From Bacillota bacterium (GTDB lineage Bacteria > Bacillota > Clostridia > Peptostreptococcales > Anaerovoracaceae), in contig JAEEGU010000063.1 in NCBI GenBank assembly GCA_016280485.1, forward strand, positions 1-25,707: 25,707 nt of DNA, in the 5' to 3' direction. The position numbers and the translations under genes were made by a program. A model generated the notes under the pieces. It was not told where the DNA came from. It saw only the letters and a list, made by a program, of their open reading frames with translations, and did no database searches. Of this stretch, positions 8,464 through 16,063 are shown piece after piece; position 1 is the stretch's first letter; each line of letters opens with the position of its first letter.

Positions 8464-8658
8464 TTATCTGCCGTAGATGCTGCGCTTGTAAGCAAGTATC
8501 TTTTGGAACACCTCGCCCGAGCTTTCTGCAACTACGTAAGTTTTGCCGTTCATGAGTTTAATCGTCGTATCGGGGTTTTCCTCGATAGTTTCGATAATCT
8601 CACAGTTGAGGTAAAACTTTTTGCTTAACTTTTTATCCAACTTTGTAAGTGTAATCAT
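8464..8658 (-). CDS. flbD: Flagellar protein FlbD/SwrD
   Basis: Small 64-aa protein with the family pattern ITLTKLDKKxFYLN near the N-terminus and a central ETIEENPDTTIKLMNGKTYVV segment. FlbD/SwrD genes lie directly after flgE and before motA or fliL in Gram-positives, as here. In Bacillus subtilis SwrD is reported to support motor power and swarming. The molecular mechanism is not settled, and nothing in this sequence adds to it. It lies 34 nt after flgE and 12 nt before motA. Confidence 0.93.
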   Translation of the reverse strand: MITLTKLDKKLSKKFYLNCEIIETIEENPDTTIKLMNGKTYVVAESSGEVFQKILAYKRSIYGR

Positions 8659-8692
8659 AATTATCTATGCCCTTACCTTTATCTATCAATTA

Positions 8693-10519
8693 TTATCTTA
8701 CTAAGTTAACCAGCTCTTCAAGGATAGTATTGGAAGTTGTTACTACTCTGGAGTTTGCCTGGAATCCACGCTGTGCGAAGATCATTTCGGTAAACTCGGA
8801 TGCGAGGTCAACGTTTGACATTTCAAGCGATGAAGCCTTGAGTGAACCTGTTCCGTTGTTTCCCGGGATGGAGATTGTTGCTGCACCGGAGTTTGCTGAA
8901 ATGTTGTAGTAGCTGCTGCCTGCTTCGAGCAGACCATCCTGGTTTGTGAAAGTGGCAAGTGCCAGCTGACCGATGGTGTAGATTGTACCGTCGCCTGCCG
9001 ATACGTTACCGAGCTTTGTATTCTCAAGTGACTTGAGGTCAAGCTTGTTGAACTTGTTTGTATCAAGGTCGAGTGTCAGGTTGCCGAGTGTGATGCTGGA
9101 CTGACCTGCGTTCCAAGTACCTGTAACGGTCTGCTCTTCACCGCCCTTGTTGTAAACGGAAGCTGTGATTGTTGCATTTGCAGCTGTTACTGTACCGAGG
9201 CTCATACCCTTTGCGAGGTTTGCTTCGTAGTAGTCCTTTGGAACTGTGAATACAACCTGCTTTGTTACTGTGGATGATGCATACGGTGTAGGAACGTTTG
9301 CTGTGATTTCGTAATTGTTGCCTGTACCGTCAAGTGCCGGTGTTGTGCAAACGATTTCTCTGGAGTTGCCGTTTGCATCTGTATAAGTCAGTTTGTTATC
9401 TGCCGGTGTGAACTTTAATGCTCCGGAAAGAGCTGTAGCAGAACCGCTCTCGATTGTAAGAGTATCACCCTCTGCTACCGCACCTGTAACGGAACCGTCG
9501 ATACCAAGATCGGAAGCAGTCTTGTTAACTGCCACCAGGTCACCGTTTGCATCCTTTACGGACCAAACGCTTGCTGCGCCTGTACCTGCTGTTGTGCAGA
9601 CCAGAGTGTAAGTACCCTTGTCGCTACCTGTGAGAGTCTTCATCAGATCGCTGAACTTTGCAGGGTTGTCTGTGCCTGCGAGCTCGCCTGTTGCAGGAGT
9701 TGTGGAATCAGTGATTGCCGCTCCGCCAAAGTTTCCGCCTGTGATGTTTCCGCTCTTGATGCTGAGGCCGTTCTCGCCTGCAGTCTTTACTGTTACGGCG
9801 ATTTCTTCACCGTTTGCATTCTTTGGAGCAACCAGTGCACCGCCGGAAGTCTTTACTTCTGTGATGTTAACCGCACCGCTGTAGCTTGTGTCGCTGCTGA
9901 TGGATGCATTCTTTACCCAGCTTGTACCGGATGTGAGGTTCATCTGTGGTGCGCCCTCCTGGATAGCGGTGATTGCACCTGTGGAACCGATGGAGATGGA
10001 AGTGAGCTCCTTGAGCTTTTCAGGAGCTACGGAGATAGCTTCGAGTGCGGAAGTAGTAGTTGTTCCGTCTTCGTCGAGCTGTACAACGCCTTCGTCGTTC
10101 ATTGTGATACCGAGAGCCTTGTTACCGTTTCCGTCTACGAGGTTACCCTGTACGTCAAAGTAAAAGTTTCCGAGTCTGGTATAAAGCGTGTTACCGGAGG
10201 AGTCCTGTACAGGCAGGAAACCGTCGCCGTTGATGTAAACGTCGAGGGATCTGTCTGTGGAAGCGGAACCGCCTCTTGTCATCAGTACGTCGATTGTCCC
10301 GAGGGATGCACCGTAACCGAGCTGGCTTGCATTGGTACCACCCTGAGTAGTGGTTGGTGCGGAAGCTCCGGAGTAGTTCTGATAGAATACATCAGAGAAT
10401 GTCACTCTGGATGATTTGAAACCGTAGGTATTTACGTTGGAAACGTTGTTACCGATGGTGTCCATCTTTGTCTGGTGTACTGATAAACCGCTAACTGCTG
10501 AATACATGGATGCTAACAT
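8693..10519 (-). CDS. flgE: Flagellar hook protein FlgE, enlarged
   Basis: FlgE polymerises into the hook. The N-terminus (SMYSAVSGLSVHQTKMDTIG, then NNVSNVNTYGFKSSRVTFSD) and C-terminus (VDLASEFTEMIFAQRGFQAN, then SRVVTTSNTILEELVNLV) are the conserved axial-protein coiled-coil halves. The GDGFLPVQDSSGNTLYTRLGNFYFD segment (about residues 98-122) is also typical. At 608 aa it is roughly 200 residues longer than the E. coli protein. The extra material is a Gly/Thr/Ala-rich central region (about residues 190-480) that should form surface domains. It has an AAAGGAG ribosome binding site and a 122-nt structured leader separating it from the preceding gene. Confidence 0.97.
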   Translation of the reverse strand: MLASMYSAVSGLSVHQTKMDTIGNNVSNVNTYGFKSSRVTFSDVFYQNYSGASAPTTTQGGTNASQLGYGASLGTIDVLMTRGGSASTDRSLDVYINGDGFLPVQDSSGNTLYTRLGNFYFDVQGNLVDGNGNKALGITMNDEGVVQLDEDGTTTTSALEAISVAPEKLKELTSISIGSTGAITAIQEGAPQMNLTSGTSWVKNASISSDTSYSGAVNITEVKTSGGALVAPKNANGEEIAVTVKTAGENGLSIKSGNITGGNFGGAAITDSTTPATGELAGTDNPAKFSDLMKTLTGSDKGTYTLVCTTAGTGAASVWSVKDANGDLVAVNKTASDLGIDGSVTGAVAEGDTLTIESGSATALSGALKFTPADNKLTYTDANGNSREIVCTTPALDGTGNNYEITANVPTPYASSTVTKQVVFTVPKDYYEANLAKGMSLGTVTAANATITASVYNKGGEEQTVTGTWNAGQSSITLGNLTLDLDTNKFNKLDLKSLENTKLGNVSAGDGTIYTIGQLALATFTNQDGLLEAGSSYYNISANSGAATISIPGNNGTGSLKASSLEMSNVDLASEFTEMIFAQRGFQANSRVVTTSNTILEELVNLVR

Positions 10520-10555
10520 ATTAAATTTCTCCTTTCAATATGGCGCCGCTTTTGT

Positions 10556-10605
10556 GGAACCGTCTGTCGTTCGGGTTCCGTAGCTTCCTTGAAAGGTCCA
10601 GCTAC
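10556..10605 (-). promoter_or_regulatory. Two adjacent hairpins in the flgE leader
   Basis: In the 122-nt gap before flgE the minus strand can form two consecutive stems. GTAGCT/AGCTAC (10580-10585 with 10600-10605) has an inner CCT/AGG stem. GGAACC/GGTTCC (10556-10561 with 10574-10579) has a 12-nt loop. No U-run follows, so this is not a classic terminator. Possible roles are transcript stability, a processing site or translational control of hook protein. No promoter is convincing here. Confidence 0.5.
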
Positions 10606-10641
10606 ATAAAGCGTCGGGATTCTTCTTTCTTTTGTTCCCTA

Positions 10642-11070
10642 CTATATGAATAAAGCGCCGTCGATGTGGGTGAAAACGTTTTCCTTCATTTCGTTTTTGT
10701 CCACAACTGTAATAACTGTTTTGTTTGGTGCATTCACAATGAATGCGGATTCGTTCATCACAACTAAAGCTTCCTTGATTCCCTTCTGGCTCGCTCTGCT
10801 GCAGGCCTCTCCGAGCTTCTCGACATCTGCACTTGTGAGGTTAATGTTTCTCTGCTGGGTTCTCATTGCCGCATGCTTTGAAAATGAAACCTCTTCGTTT
10901 CCGATATAGGTTTGGTCGAGCAAGTTCTTGAATGGGCTATCCTGAGGCTGTGTATTTACATTGTTACCGGAAACCCCGTTGGTTGCCCCTGTAGCTTGTC
11001 CGATTCTTTCGGCCTGGCGAATCATCGCGTCCGAAGTAAAGTTGTATTTGTTGATTACCTGGTCAGACAT
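10642..11070 (-). CDS. Conserved flagellar operon protein (TIGR02530 family)
   Basis: A 142-aa protein of the family found between flgD and flgE in Gram-positive and related flagellar operons. Recognisable parts are FSKHAAMRTQQRNINLT (about residues 63-79) and the C-terminal run GIKEALVVMNESAFIVNAPN followed by KTVITVVDKNEMKENVFTHIDGALFI. The first 60 residues are polar and low in conservation. No biochemical role is established to my knowledge. The location suggests a function in hook assembly, perhaps as an export-related or capping helper, but this is inference. Confidence 0.9.
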   Translation of the reverse strand: MSDQVINKYNFTSDAMIRQAERIGQATGATNGVSGNNVNTQPQDSPFKNLLDQTYIGNEEVSFSKHAAMRTQQRNINLTSADVEKLGEACSRASQKGIKEALVVMNESAFIVNAPNKTVITVVDKNEMKENVFTHIDGALFI

Positions 11071-11099
11071 CCTTTTCTACCCTATTAATAATCCCTTTC

Positions 11100-11750
11100 C
11101 TACTCGCTGTCTTCTGCGATCCGCTGTGCTGCGGCGCTCTGACCTGCAAGTATCTCGGCGTCGGTTACGCTCGTGCTTTCATCCGTTACCGGTGTTGGCT
11201 GTTCTTCGAGAACTTCAGGAACCGTTTCGGTCTGTGTGTCGTTCTTTAAGACTTCCTTTACCGCTTCGAGCATTTGCTCCGCCGTATTTGTGGTTGGCAC
11301 TTCACCGAGGCTCATCACACTGGAAAGATCGTATTGATTTCCATCCATGATAACCTTTGGCTTGCCTTCGTAGAATGTAACTCCGCTTATCGTTCCGGTC
11401 AGGTTCTTGAGTCCGCCTGTGCCGTCATCGACTGCGATAGTTGCTTCCTTACCAATCATCGACATGCTGTAGGTCGAAAGGGTCATTTCCTGCAGGTTTG
11501 CAAACCCGGTGGAAACCTTTTCTGCCATTTCAGTCACTGCCTGAATCATGGTGTACTGAGATAACTGATTGATGTACTCCGACGTGTCCATGGTACTGCC
11601 GATGTCCTGATTTTTCATCTGCTCTACCATCAGCGTCAGGAAGTCGTTCATATCAAGATCTTGTTTACCCTTCGCGGTGGACGATGTCGTCTGCGTCGTA
11701 CCGGTCGTGGTGTTGCCTACACTGTACATGTAGCTTGTGTCGATTGACAT
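11100..11750 (-). CDS. flgD: Hook cap / scaffold protein FlgD
   Basis: FlgD caps the growing hook and is needed for FlgE polymerisation. The 216-aa product has the hallmark N-terminal stretch DMNDFLTLMVEQMKNQDIGS followed by TMDTSEYINQLSQYTMIQAV (about residues 33-72). A beta-rich middle follows (IGKEATIAVDDGTGGLKNLT and TISGVTFYEGKPKVIMDG). The acidic Thr/Glu-rich tail from about residue 175 is longer than in many relatives. It lies 23 nt after fliK and 29 nt before the conserved flagellar operon gene. Confidence 0.95.
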   Translation of the reverse strand: MSIDTSYMYSVGNTTTGTTQTTSSTAKGKQDLDMNDFLTLMVEQMKNQDIGSTMDTSEYINQLSQYTMIQAVTEMAEKVSTGFANLQEMTLSTYSMSMIGKEATIAVDDGTGGLKNLTGTISGVTFYEGKPKVIMDGNQYDLSSVMSLGEVPTTNTAEQMLEAVKEVLKNDTQTETVPEVLEEQPTPVTDESTSVTDAEILAGQSAAAQRIAEDSE

Positions 11751-11773
11751 TTCACTTCTCCTTTCTGCGGGGG

Positions 11774-13282
11774 CTATGCAAGATAATCCATCACACGCAT
11801 CTGGGCTTTGAGCATCTCGAGTGTTTCGTTGACTCCATTTTTGTCATCCGGTCTGTCATCGAAAGCCTCTGCAAAGAGCCTGTTTGCGGTGTTCGGTTTG
11901 TGAGAACCATGATTTTCACGCTGTGCACCCTCTCTGTTTACATCTGCGCCCTGACCGTTAAAGTCATAGCTTTCAGTCGATGTAACCGGAGCCGGAGCCT
12001 CCCTGCCGGCGTCTGCGCTCTGCTGAATCTGTACGCTTTCTACATTTACGTGCGATAAGCTGAGATTCTTCACAAGGCTGTCCACGCTGCCGAGGAGTAA
12101 GCTGTGAGTTTCAGGATTTTCCGCTGCGATGCTGATTGTCACCTTTGAACCATCTCTCATCAGCTTTACGCTGATTTCGCCGAGGCCCTCCGGGCTAAGC
12201 TGCATCGTGAACTCTTCTTTCCCTTCCGACATCGCTGTCTCTACACCGCTTGCAACCTGCACATAAGCCGGTCTGCTTTGCTGAGTAGAAGTGCTCTGCT
12301 CGGTTGCGGAAGTCTGAGTTGCCTCTCTTACCTCGCTGTTCTGAAGTACGTTTGCGAAATGTTTGGCCGAAACATCTTCGCTGTTTGTGTTCGTCGTGTC
12401 TGTCTTTTGCTCTGTCTGTGTCTTTGCCGGGACCACTCTCTCATTACCGTCTACCTTTATCTCGTTTACAACCCTTTCAGAGTTTCTCTCGAGATTGTTT
12501 TCGGGTCTTTCGAAAGCAGATTCCTTTGTGTTTGCCAAAGTTTCTTTCTCTGCTCCGCTTGGCCGGGTTACCGCTTCAGGGTTTTCAGTCTGCTTTGTCT
12601 GCTGCACCTTTTCCTGCGGCATAACCTGTGAGGTTTCCTTTATTTCCGCTTTATCCGCAAGCTTTGTATTAAACTCGCTTGTCTGCGGATTTGTAACCCT
12701 CTCGGTCTGTTCTGCCGGAATAGGTTCTGCTGAGTTAGCAGCTTTTTCCGTGGTCGGCAGCTCTACCCTGTTTTGGAGTGCGTCTTGTAAATCAGATAAA
12801 TTATTTATCTCGTTTACAGCCCTCTCCTCAACTGCGAAGCTTTGATTGACTTCAGCTCTCACTACCAACGCTTGCCTGTTCGGCTCTGCGCTTTGAACCT
12901 CAGGTACTACCTTTAATCCTACGTCTGCGGTGTCAGCATTTTCTCCGGTATCTGTTTTGACCGGCTCTGTCATGCTCTGCATCGGCGCTAAGCCCTGCAG
13001 GAGCCTGCTGATTTCACTCGCTTCGAGGAAAGGTGTTTCCGTCGGTTCCGACTTTTCTGTCTCACCTTGGTTGTCAGTTTGTGCCATTAGAATTGACGTG
13101 AGCAAATTGTTGGCATTGAACGCTTCAGAAACAGGAGATCCCGTATCGCCGAGCATTCCCATCAGCATCGATTGGAAATCCAATCCGCCGCTGCCGGGTA
13201 GGCCTGCGATACTGTCAGAGGTCTGAGCGTTCAGCATTGATCCTGTACCTAATACAGCAATCATGTTAGTGCTCATATCCAT
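11774..13282 (-). CDS. fliK: Hook-length control protein FliK
   Basis: FliK is the secreted molecular ruler that ends hook growth and triggers FlhB switching. The 502-aa product has a long, low-complexity Glu/Thr/Gln/Ser-rich N-terminal two-thirds, as expected. The conserved C-terminal hook domain is at about residues 355-421 (FTMQLSPEGLGEISVKLMRD, ...ETHSLLLGSVDSLVKNLSLS). An 80-residue polar tail follows. The start has a strong GGAAAGGAGG site. A 156-nt gap with a possible promoter separates it from fliJ, so expression may be partly independent. No ylxF/motE-like gene lies between fliJ and fliK. Confidence 0.93.
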   Translation of the reverse strand: MDMSTNMIAVLGTGSMLNAQTSDSIAGLPGSGGLDFQSMLMGMLGDTGSPVSEAFNANNLLTSILMAQTDNQGETEKSEPTETPFLEASEISRLLQGLAPMQSMTEPVKTDTGENADTADVGLKVVPEVQSAEPNRQALVVRAEVNQSFAVEERAVNEINNLSDLQDALQNRVELPTTEKAANSAEPIPAEQTERVTNPQTSEFNTKLADKAEIKETSQVMPQEKVQQTKQTENPEAVTRPSGAEKETLANTKESAFERPENNLERNSERVVNEIKVDGNERVVPAKTQTEQKTDTTNTNSEDVSAKHFANVLQNSEVREATQTSATEQSTSTQQSRPAYVQVASGVETAMSEGKEEFTMQLSPEGLGEISVKLMRDGSKVTISIAAENPETHSLLLGSVDSLVKNLSLSHVNVESVQIQQSADAGREAPAPVTSTESYDFNGQGADVNREGAQRENHGSHKPNTANRLFAEAFDDRPDDKNGVNETLEMLKAQMRVMDYLA

Positions 13283-13319
13283 CCTTGCACCTCCTTTCCG
13301 TATTTAGTTTTTTATAATA

Positions 13320-13352
13320 ACCCGTGGCTTTGCTTTGGGCTCTGCCCGGGGT
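13320..13352 (-). promoter_or_regulatory. GC-rich hairpin in the fliK leader
   Basis: On the minus strand a GGGC-AGA-GCCC stem (13337-13347 region) lies inside an outer ACCC/GGGT pairing (13349-13352 with 13320-13323). It sits between the possible promoter and the fliK ribosome binding site. It is not followed by a U-run, so it is unlikely to be a terminator. Its role is unknown. Confidence 0.35.
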
Positions 13353-13389
13353 ATTAACGTTTTTTCCCTTTCGTTTTCCCAACAAATAG

Positions 13390-13398
13390 ATTGTAGCA
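13390..13398 (-). promoter_or_regulatory. Possible extended -10 promoter upstream of fliK
   Basis: The minus strand reads TGC-TACAAT, an extended -10 element. The best upstream hexamer, TTGCAC, is 20 nt away, which is long. It lies in the unusual 156-nt gap between fliJ and fliK, about 100 nt before the fliK start. An 8-bp inverted repeat (CAACAAAT ... ATTTGTTG) flanks the area. This is a weak candidate. Confidence 0.3.
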
Positions 13399-13438
13399 AA
13401 CTTACTGCAAGAGAAGTGCAAGAAATCATTTGTTGCGA

Positions 13439-13906
13439 TTAATATTTATCTTCGTACTCTTCATCCTTTTGCAAACTTTCGCGTGCTGAGATGAATTCCT
13501 CAATTTCCCTTTCCGTAGCCTTTCTGTTTTCCTCCAAGTAGGCCCTGTATTGATTTTCTTTTAAGATTTCGAGCGCGCGGTGCTCTTTCTTTGCGTCCGC
13601 AATCCTGTCTATCTGTCTTTCTCTTTCAAGATTAAGGTCTATAAGCCTCTTTTCGGCTTTCTTTATGTCATCTCTGGTCTTGTCTATAAAGTTCTGGTAG
13701 GTCTGGCACTCCGTAGGGAGAATCGACTCTGCCATCTTTTTCGCAAGGTCCTCGCCCGCTTTGCGAAGCTCTGTATTGAGCCTGCCTATTTCAAGCTCCA
13801 CCTGATGCATCTCCGACAAAATCATCGACAGCCTCTGCATCTCGCTTTCGAGTATTTGGTGCTTGTAGGTAAGCAGCTTTTCGAGATTAAACTTGAACTT
13901 TTTCAT
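13439..13906 (-). CDS. fliJ: Flagellar export chaperone / ATPase stalk protein FliJ
   Basis: FliJ is the coiled-coil stalk of the FliHIJ export ATPase and helps escort export substrates. The 155-aa product is almost entirely charged alpha-helix, with heptad-like patterns over residues about 5-145. It begins with the typical MKKFKFNLEKLLTYKHQ. The family is weak in sequence, so position directly after fliI (13-nt gap) is important support. A 156-nt gap to fliK follows. Confidence 0.9.
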   Translation of the reverse strand: MKKFKFNLEKLLTYKHQILESEMQRLSMILSEMHQVELEIGRLNTELRKAGEDLAKKMAESILPTECQTYQNFIDKTRDDIKKAEKRLIDLNLERERQIDRIADAKKEHRALEILKENQYRAYLEENRKATEREIEEFISARESLQKDEEYEDKY

Positions 13907-13919
13907 TTTACTTCATGTC

Positions 13920-15224
13920 CTACTCCACAGCCTGCTTCATGAGAGCCACCGTATCGTCATAGGCCACCTTCTCGTCTGTCGCCTGGCAGAGAAAGGCGTT
14001 TATGTCCTTGATGCGCCCAAGCGCCTCGTCAAGCTCGGGATTGCTGCCGCTCTTGTAAGCGCCTATGCTGACAAGGTCGTAGTTTTCCTCGTAGGTCGCC
14101 ATGTAGTTTCTGAGACGATTTGCAGCCGCCTTTTGTTCCGGAGTTACGATGTCGTTCATAAGTCTGGAGACGCTGCCGAGGATATCTATTGCGGGATAGT
14201 GGTTTCTTGAAGCGATTTTTCTCGAAAGCACTATATGCCCGTCGATGATACCTCTGACTGTATCTGAAATAGGCTCGTTTACGTCATCACCCTCTACGAG
14301 TACGGTATAAATACCGGTAATTGAACCCTTTTCGAAATTTCCCGTTCTCTCAAGGAGCTTTGGCATCGAGCTGTATATGCTCGGTGTGTAGCCTCTCGCA
14401 ACCGGCGGTTCGCCTGTCGCAAGCCCGATTTCACGCTGCGCCATCGCAAATCTTGTAAGCGAGTCCATCATCAGGAGGACGTCTTTGCCCCTGTCCTTAA
14501 AGTATTCTGCCACCGTCGTCGCCGTCTGCGCACATTTCATACGCTGCAGCGCCGGCTGGTCGGATGTTGCAACAACAAGCACGGAGCGCTCCATGCCCTC
14601 GGGACCGAGGTCTCGTTCGATAAACTCGCGAACTTCTCTGCCTCGCTCGCCGACAAGCGCGATGACGTTAACATCGGCTTTGACGTTTCTGGCTACCATG
14701 CCCATCAGTGTACTCTTTCCTACACCGGAACCTGCGAAGATTCCCATACGCTGGCCCTTGCCGATGGTTAAAAGTCCGTCGATAGGTCTGATGCCGAACT
14801 CGAGTATATCGTTTATTCTGGGCCTGGCCAGCGGATTCGCAGCCTGGGCCTGTATTTCATATTTTGCACTCGCCTCGATTTCCGGACCGCCGTCGAGTGG
14901 CTGCCCGAGCGGGTCGATTACACGACCTATGAGGTTTTCGCTAACGCCTACCTTGAGGCAGGTGCCGAGCGATTCGACGAAGTTGCCGACTCCTATGCCG
15001 CCCGTTTCTTCGAATGGCATTAAGAGTACGCTGTTGTTTTTGAAGCCCACAGCCTCGGCATATGTGAACTTTTTGAAGTCATCCGAGTATATCTTGCAAA
15101 GATCGCCCATCTTGCACGCAGGGCCGAGAGACTCGATCATCATGCCAATGACCTTGTCTATCTTTCCAAACGTTTTGCACGTCTCTGCCGTCTGTATCCT
15201 CTGAATGTATTTGGAAAAGTCCAT
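13920..15224 (-). CDS. fliI: Flagellar export ATPase FliI
   Basis: FliI is the F1-beta-like ATPase that energises loading of export substrates. The 434-aa product has a Walker A motif at residues 165-172 (GSGVGKST). The catalytic region GERGREV is at residues 192-198 (E193 expected to be catalytic). The Walker B segment VLLMMDSLTRFA is at 249-260, with D254. The N-terminal beta-barrel and GRVIDPLGQPLDGG are typical. Its ATG shares one nucleotide with the fliH stop (TAATG), so the two are translationally coupled. Confidence 0.98.
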   Translation of the reverse strand: MDFSKYIQRIQTAETCKTFGKIDKVIGMMIESLGPACKMGDLCKIYSDDFKKFTYAEAVGFKNNSVLLMPFEETGGIGVGNFVESLGTCLKVGVSENLIGRVIDPLGQPLDGGPEIEASAKYEIQAQAANPLARPRINDILEFGIRPIDGLLTIGKGQRMGIFAGSGVGKSTLMGMVARNVKADVNVIALVGERGREVREFIERDLGPEGMERSVLVVATSDQPALQRMKCAQTATTVAEYFKDRGKDVLLMMDSLTRFAMAQREIGLATGEPPVARGYTPSIYSSMPKLLERTGNFEKGSITGIYTVLVEGDDVNEPISDTVRGIIDGHIVLSRKIASRNHYPAIDILGSVSRLMNDIVTPEQKAAANRLRNYMATYEENYDLVSIGAYKSGSNPELDEALGRIKDINAFLCQATDEKVAYDDTVALMKQAVE

Positions 15225-16063
15225 TAATCTTCCTCCACGGGGTCACCGTAGTCTTCGGTTGCTTCCTCGAGCCTTTCAAGTTGGCCCGAAACCGCTGCAT
15301 CTATGAGGCCCTCCTCCGTTTCAATCTGGAAGATTTCCTCCTCTCCGTCGCACGGAACCACAATCAGCTTTACGTTAGGTATGAGCTGCTTTATGCGGTC
15401 GCGTACCTTGCGGTCTATCTTTGCATCCAAAGTCAGATTATAGTCTGTAAGCGTTACCTTTACAGCCGTCTCGTGTTCTTTCACGATATCCTCTACCATG
15501 AGAGGCACGGCATCGGGCTCCACTTTGATTTGCTGTCGCATTATTTTTTTCGCTACCTCGAAGGCCAGGCGGAGTATTTCCTTTTCCTCTTCTTTGCAGG
15601 TCTGCATTCGCTCCATATTCAGAGCTTCAATGAGGTAGGCCACCTCGTTCATGCTTTCCTTTGCCTGCTCTTCCATTTTGGCCTCTCCGTCGGTGAGACC
15701 TTTGTTGTAGCCTATGTTGTAGCCGCTGCGTTCGGCTTCGTCGGTGATGCCCTTTGCGGACATTCTGGCCTGTGCCACCGCCGACAAGCCTTCTTCCTCG
15801 GCTTTTTGGATTATTTCTTTAGCCTGTTCCTCGGCCTCCGCTATCTTTGCTTGGTAAATCTGATCCGAAGAGATTATCTCTGCCTGTGCTCTGGCCTTTT
15901 CAAGCTCTTCCTCGAGCTCTTCGACCCGCGCCTCCAGCAGCTTTATGCGCTTTTCAGGGCTTTCGTCGCCACCTTCGCCGGAACGGAGTTCATCAAGTTC
16001 TTTGGAAATATGCGATTTTGCGGGTACGACCACGACTGAGCGGGCCTTTACAATACTAGGCAA
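15224..16063 (-). CDS. fliH: Flagellar export ATPase regulator FliH
   Basis: FliH holds and inhibits FliI and links it to the C ring. The 279-aa product starts with a short basic segment (KARSVVVVPAKSHISKE). It continues as a long Glu/Ala/Gln-rich coiled coil (about residues 40-130). It ends in the conserved V1VE-like domain (LAFEVAKKIMRQQIKVEPDA, VKVTLTDYNLTL). It overlaps fliG by 8 nt and fliI by 1 nt, matching the stoichiometric complex these proteins form. Confidence 0.94.
   Translation of the reverse strand: MPSIVKARSVVVVPAKSHISKELDELRSGEGGDESPEKRIKLLEARVEELEEELEKARAQAEIISSDQIYQAKIAEAEEQAKEIIQKAEEEGLSAVAQARMSAKGITDEAERSGYNIGYNKGLTDGEAKMEEQAKESMNEVAYLIEALNMERMQTCKEEEKEILRLAFEVAKKIMRQQIKVEPDAVPLMVEDIVKEHETAVKVTLTDYNLTLDAKIDRKVRDRIKQLIPNVKLIVVPCDGEEEIFQIETEEGLIDAAVSGQLERLEEATEDYGDPVEED

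Noticed and set aside
14485..16039. Long plus-strand open frames opposite fliI and fliH (239 and 252 codons)
   Set aside because: They are antisense to highly conserved genes, Ser/Leu/Cys-rich in composition and lack ribosome binding sites. They are mirror frames of real genes.
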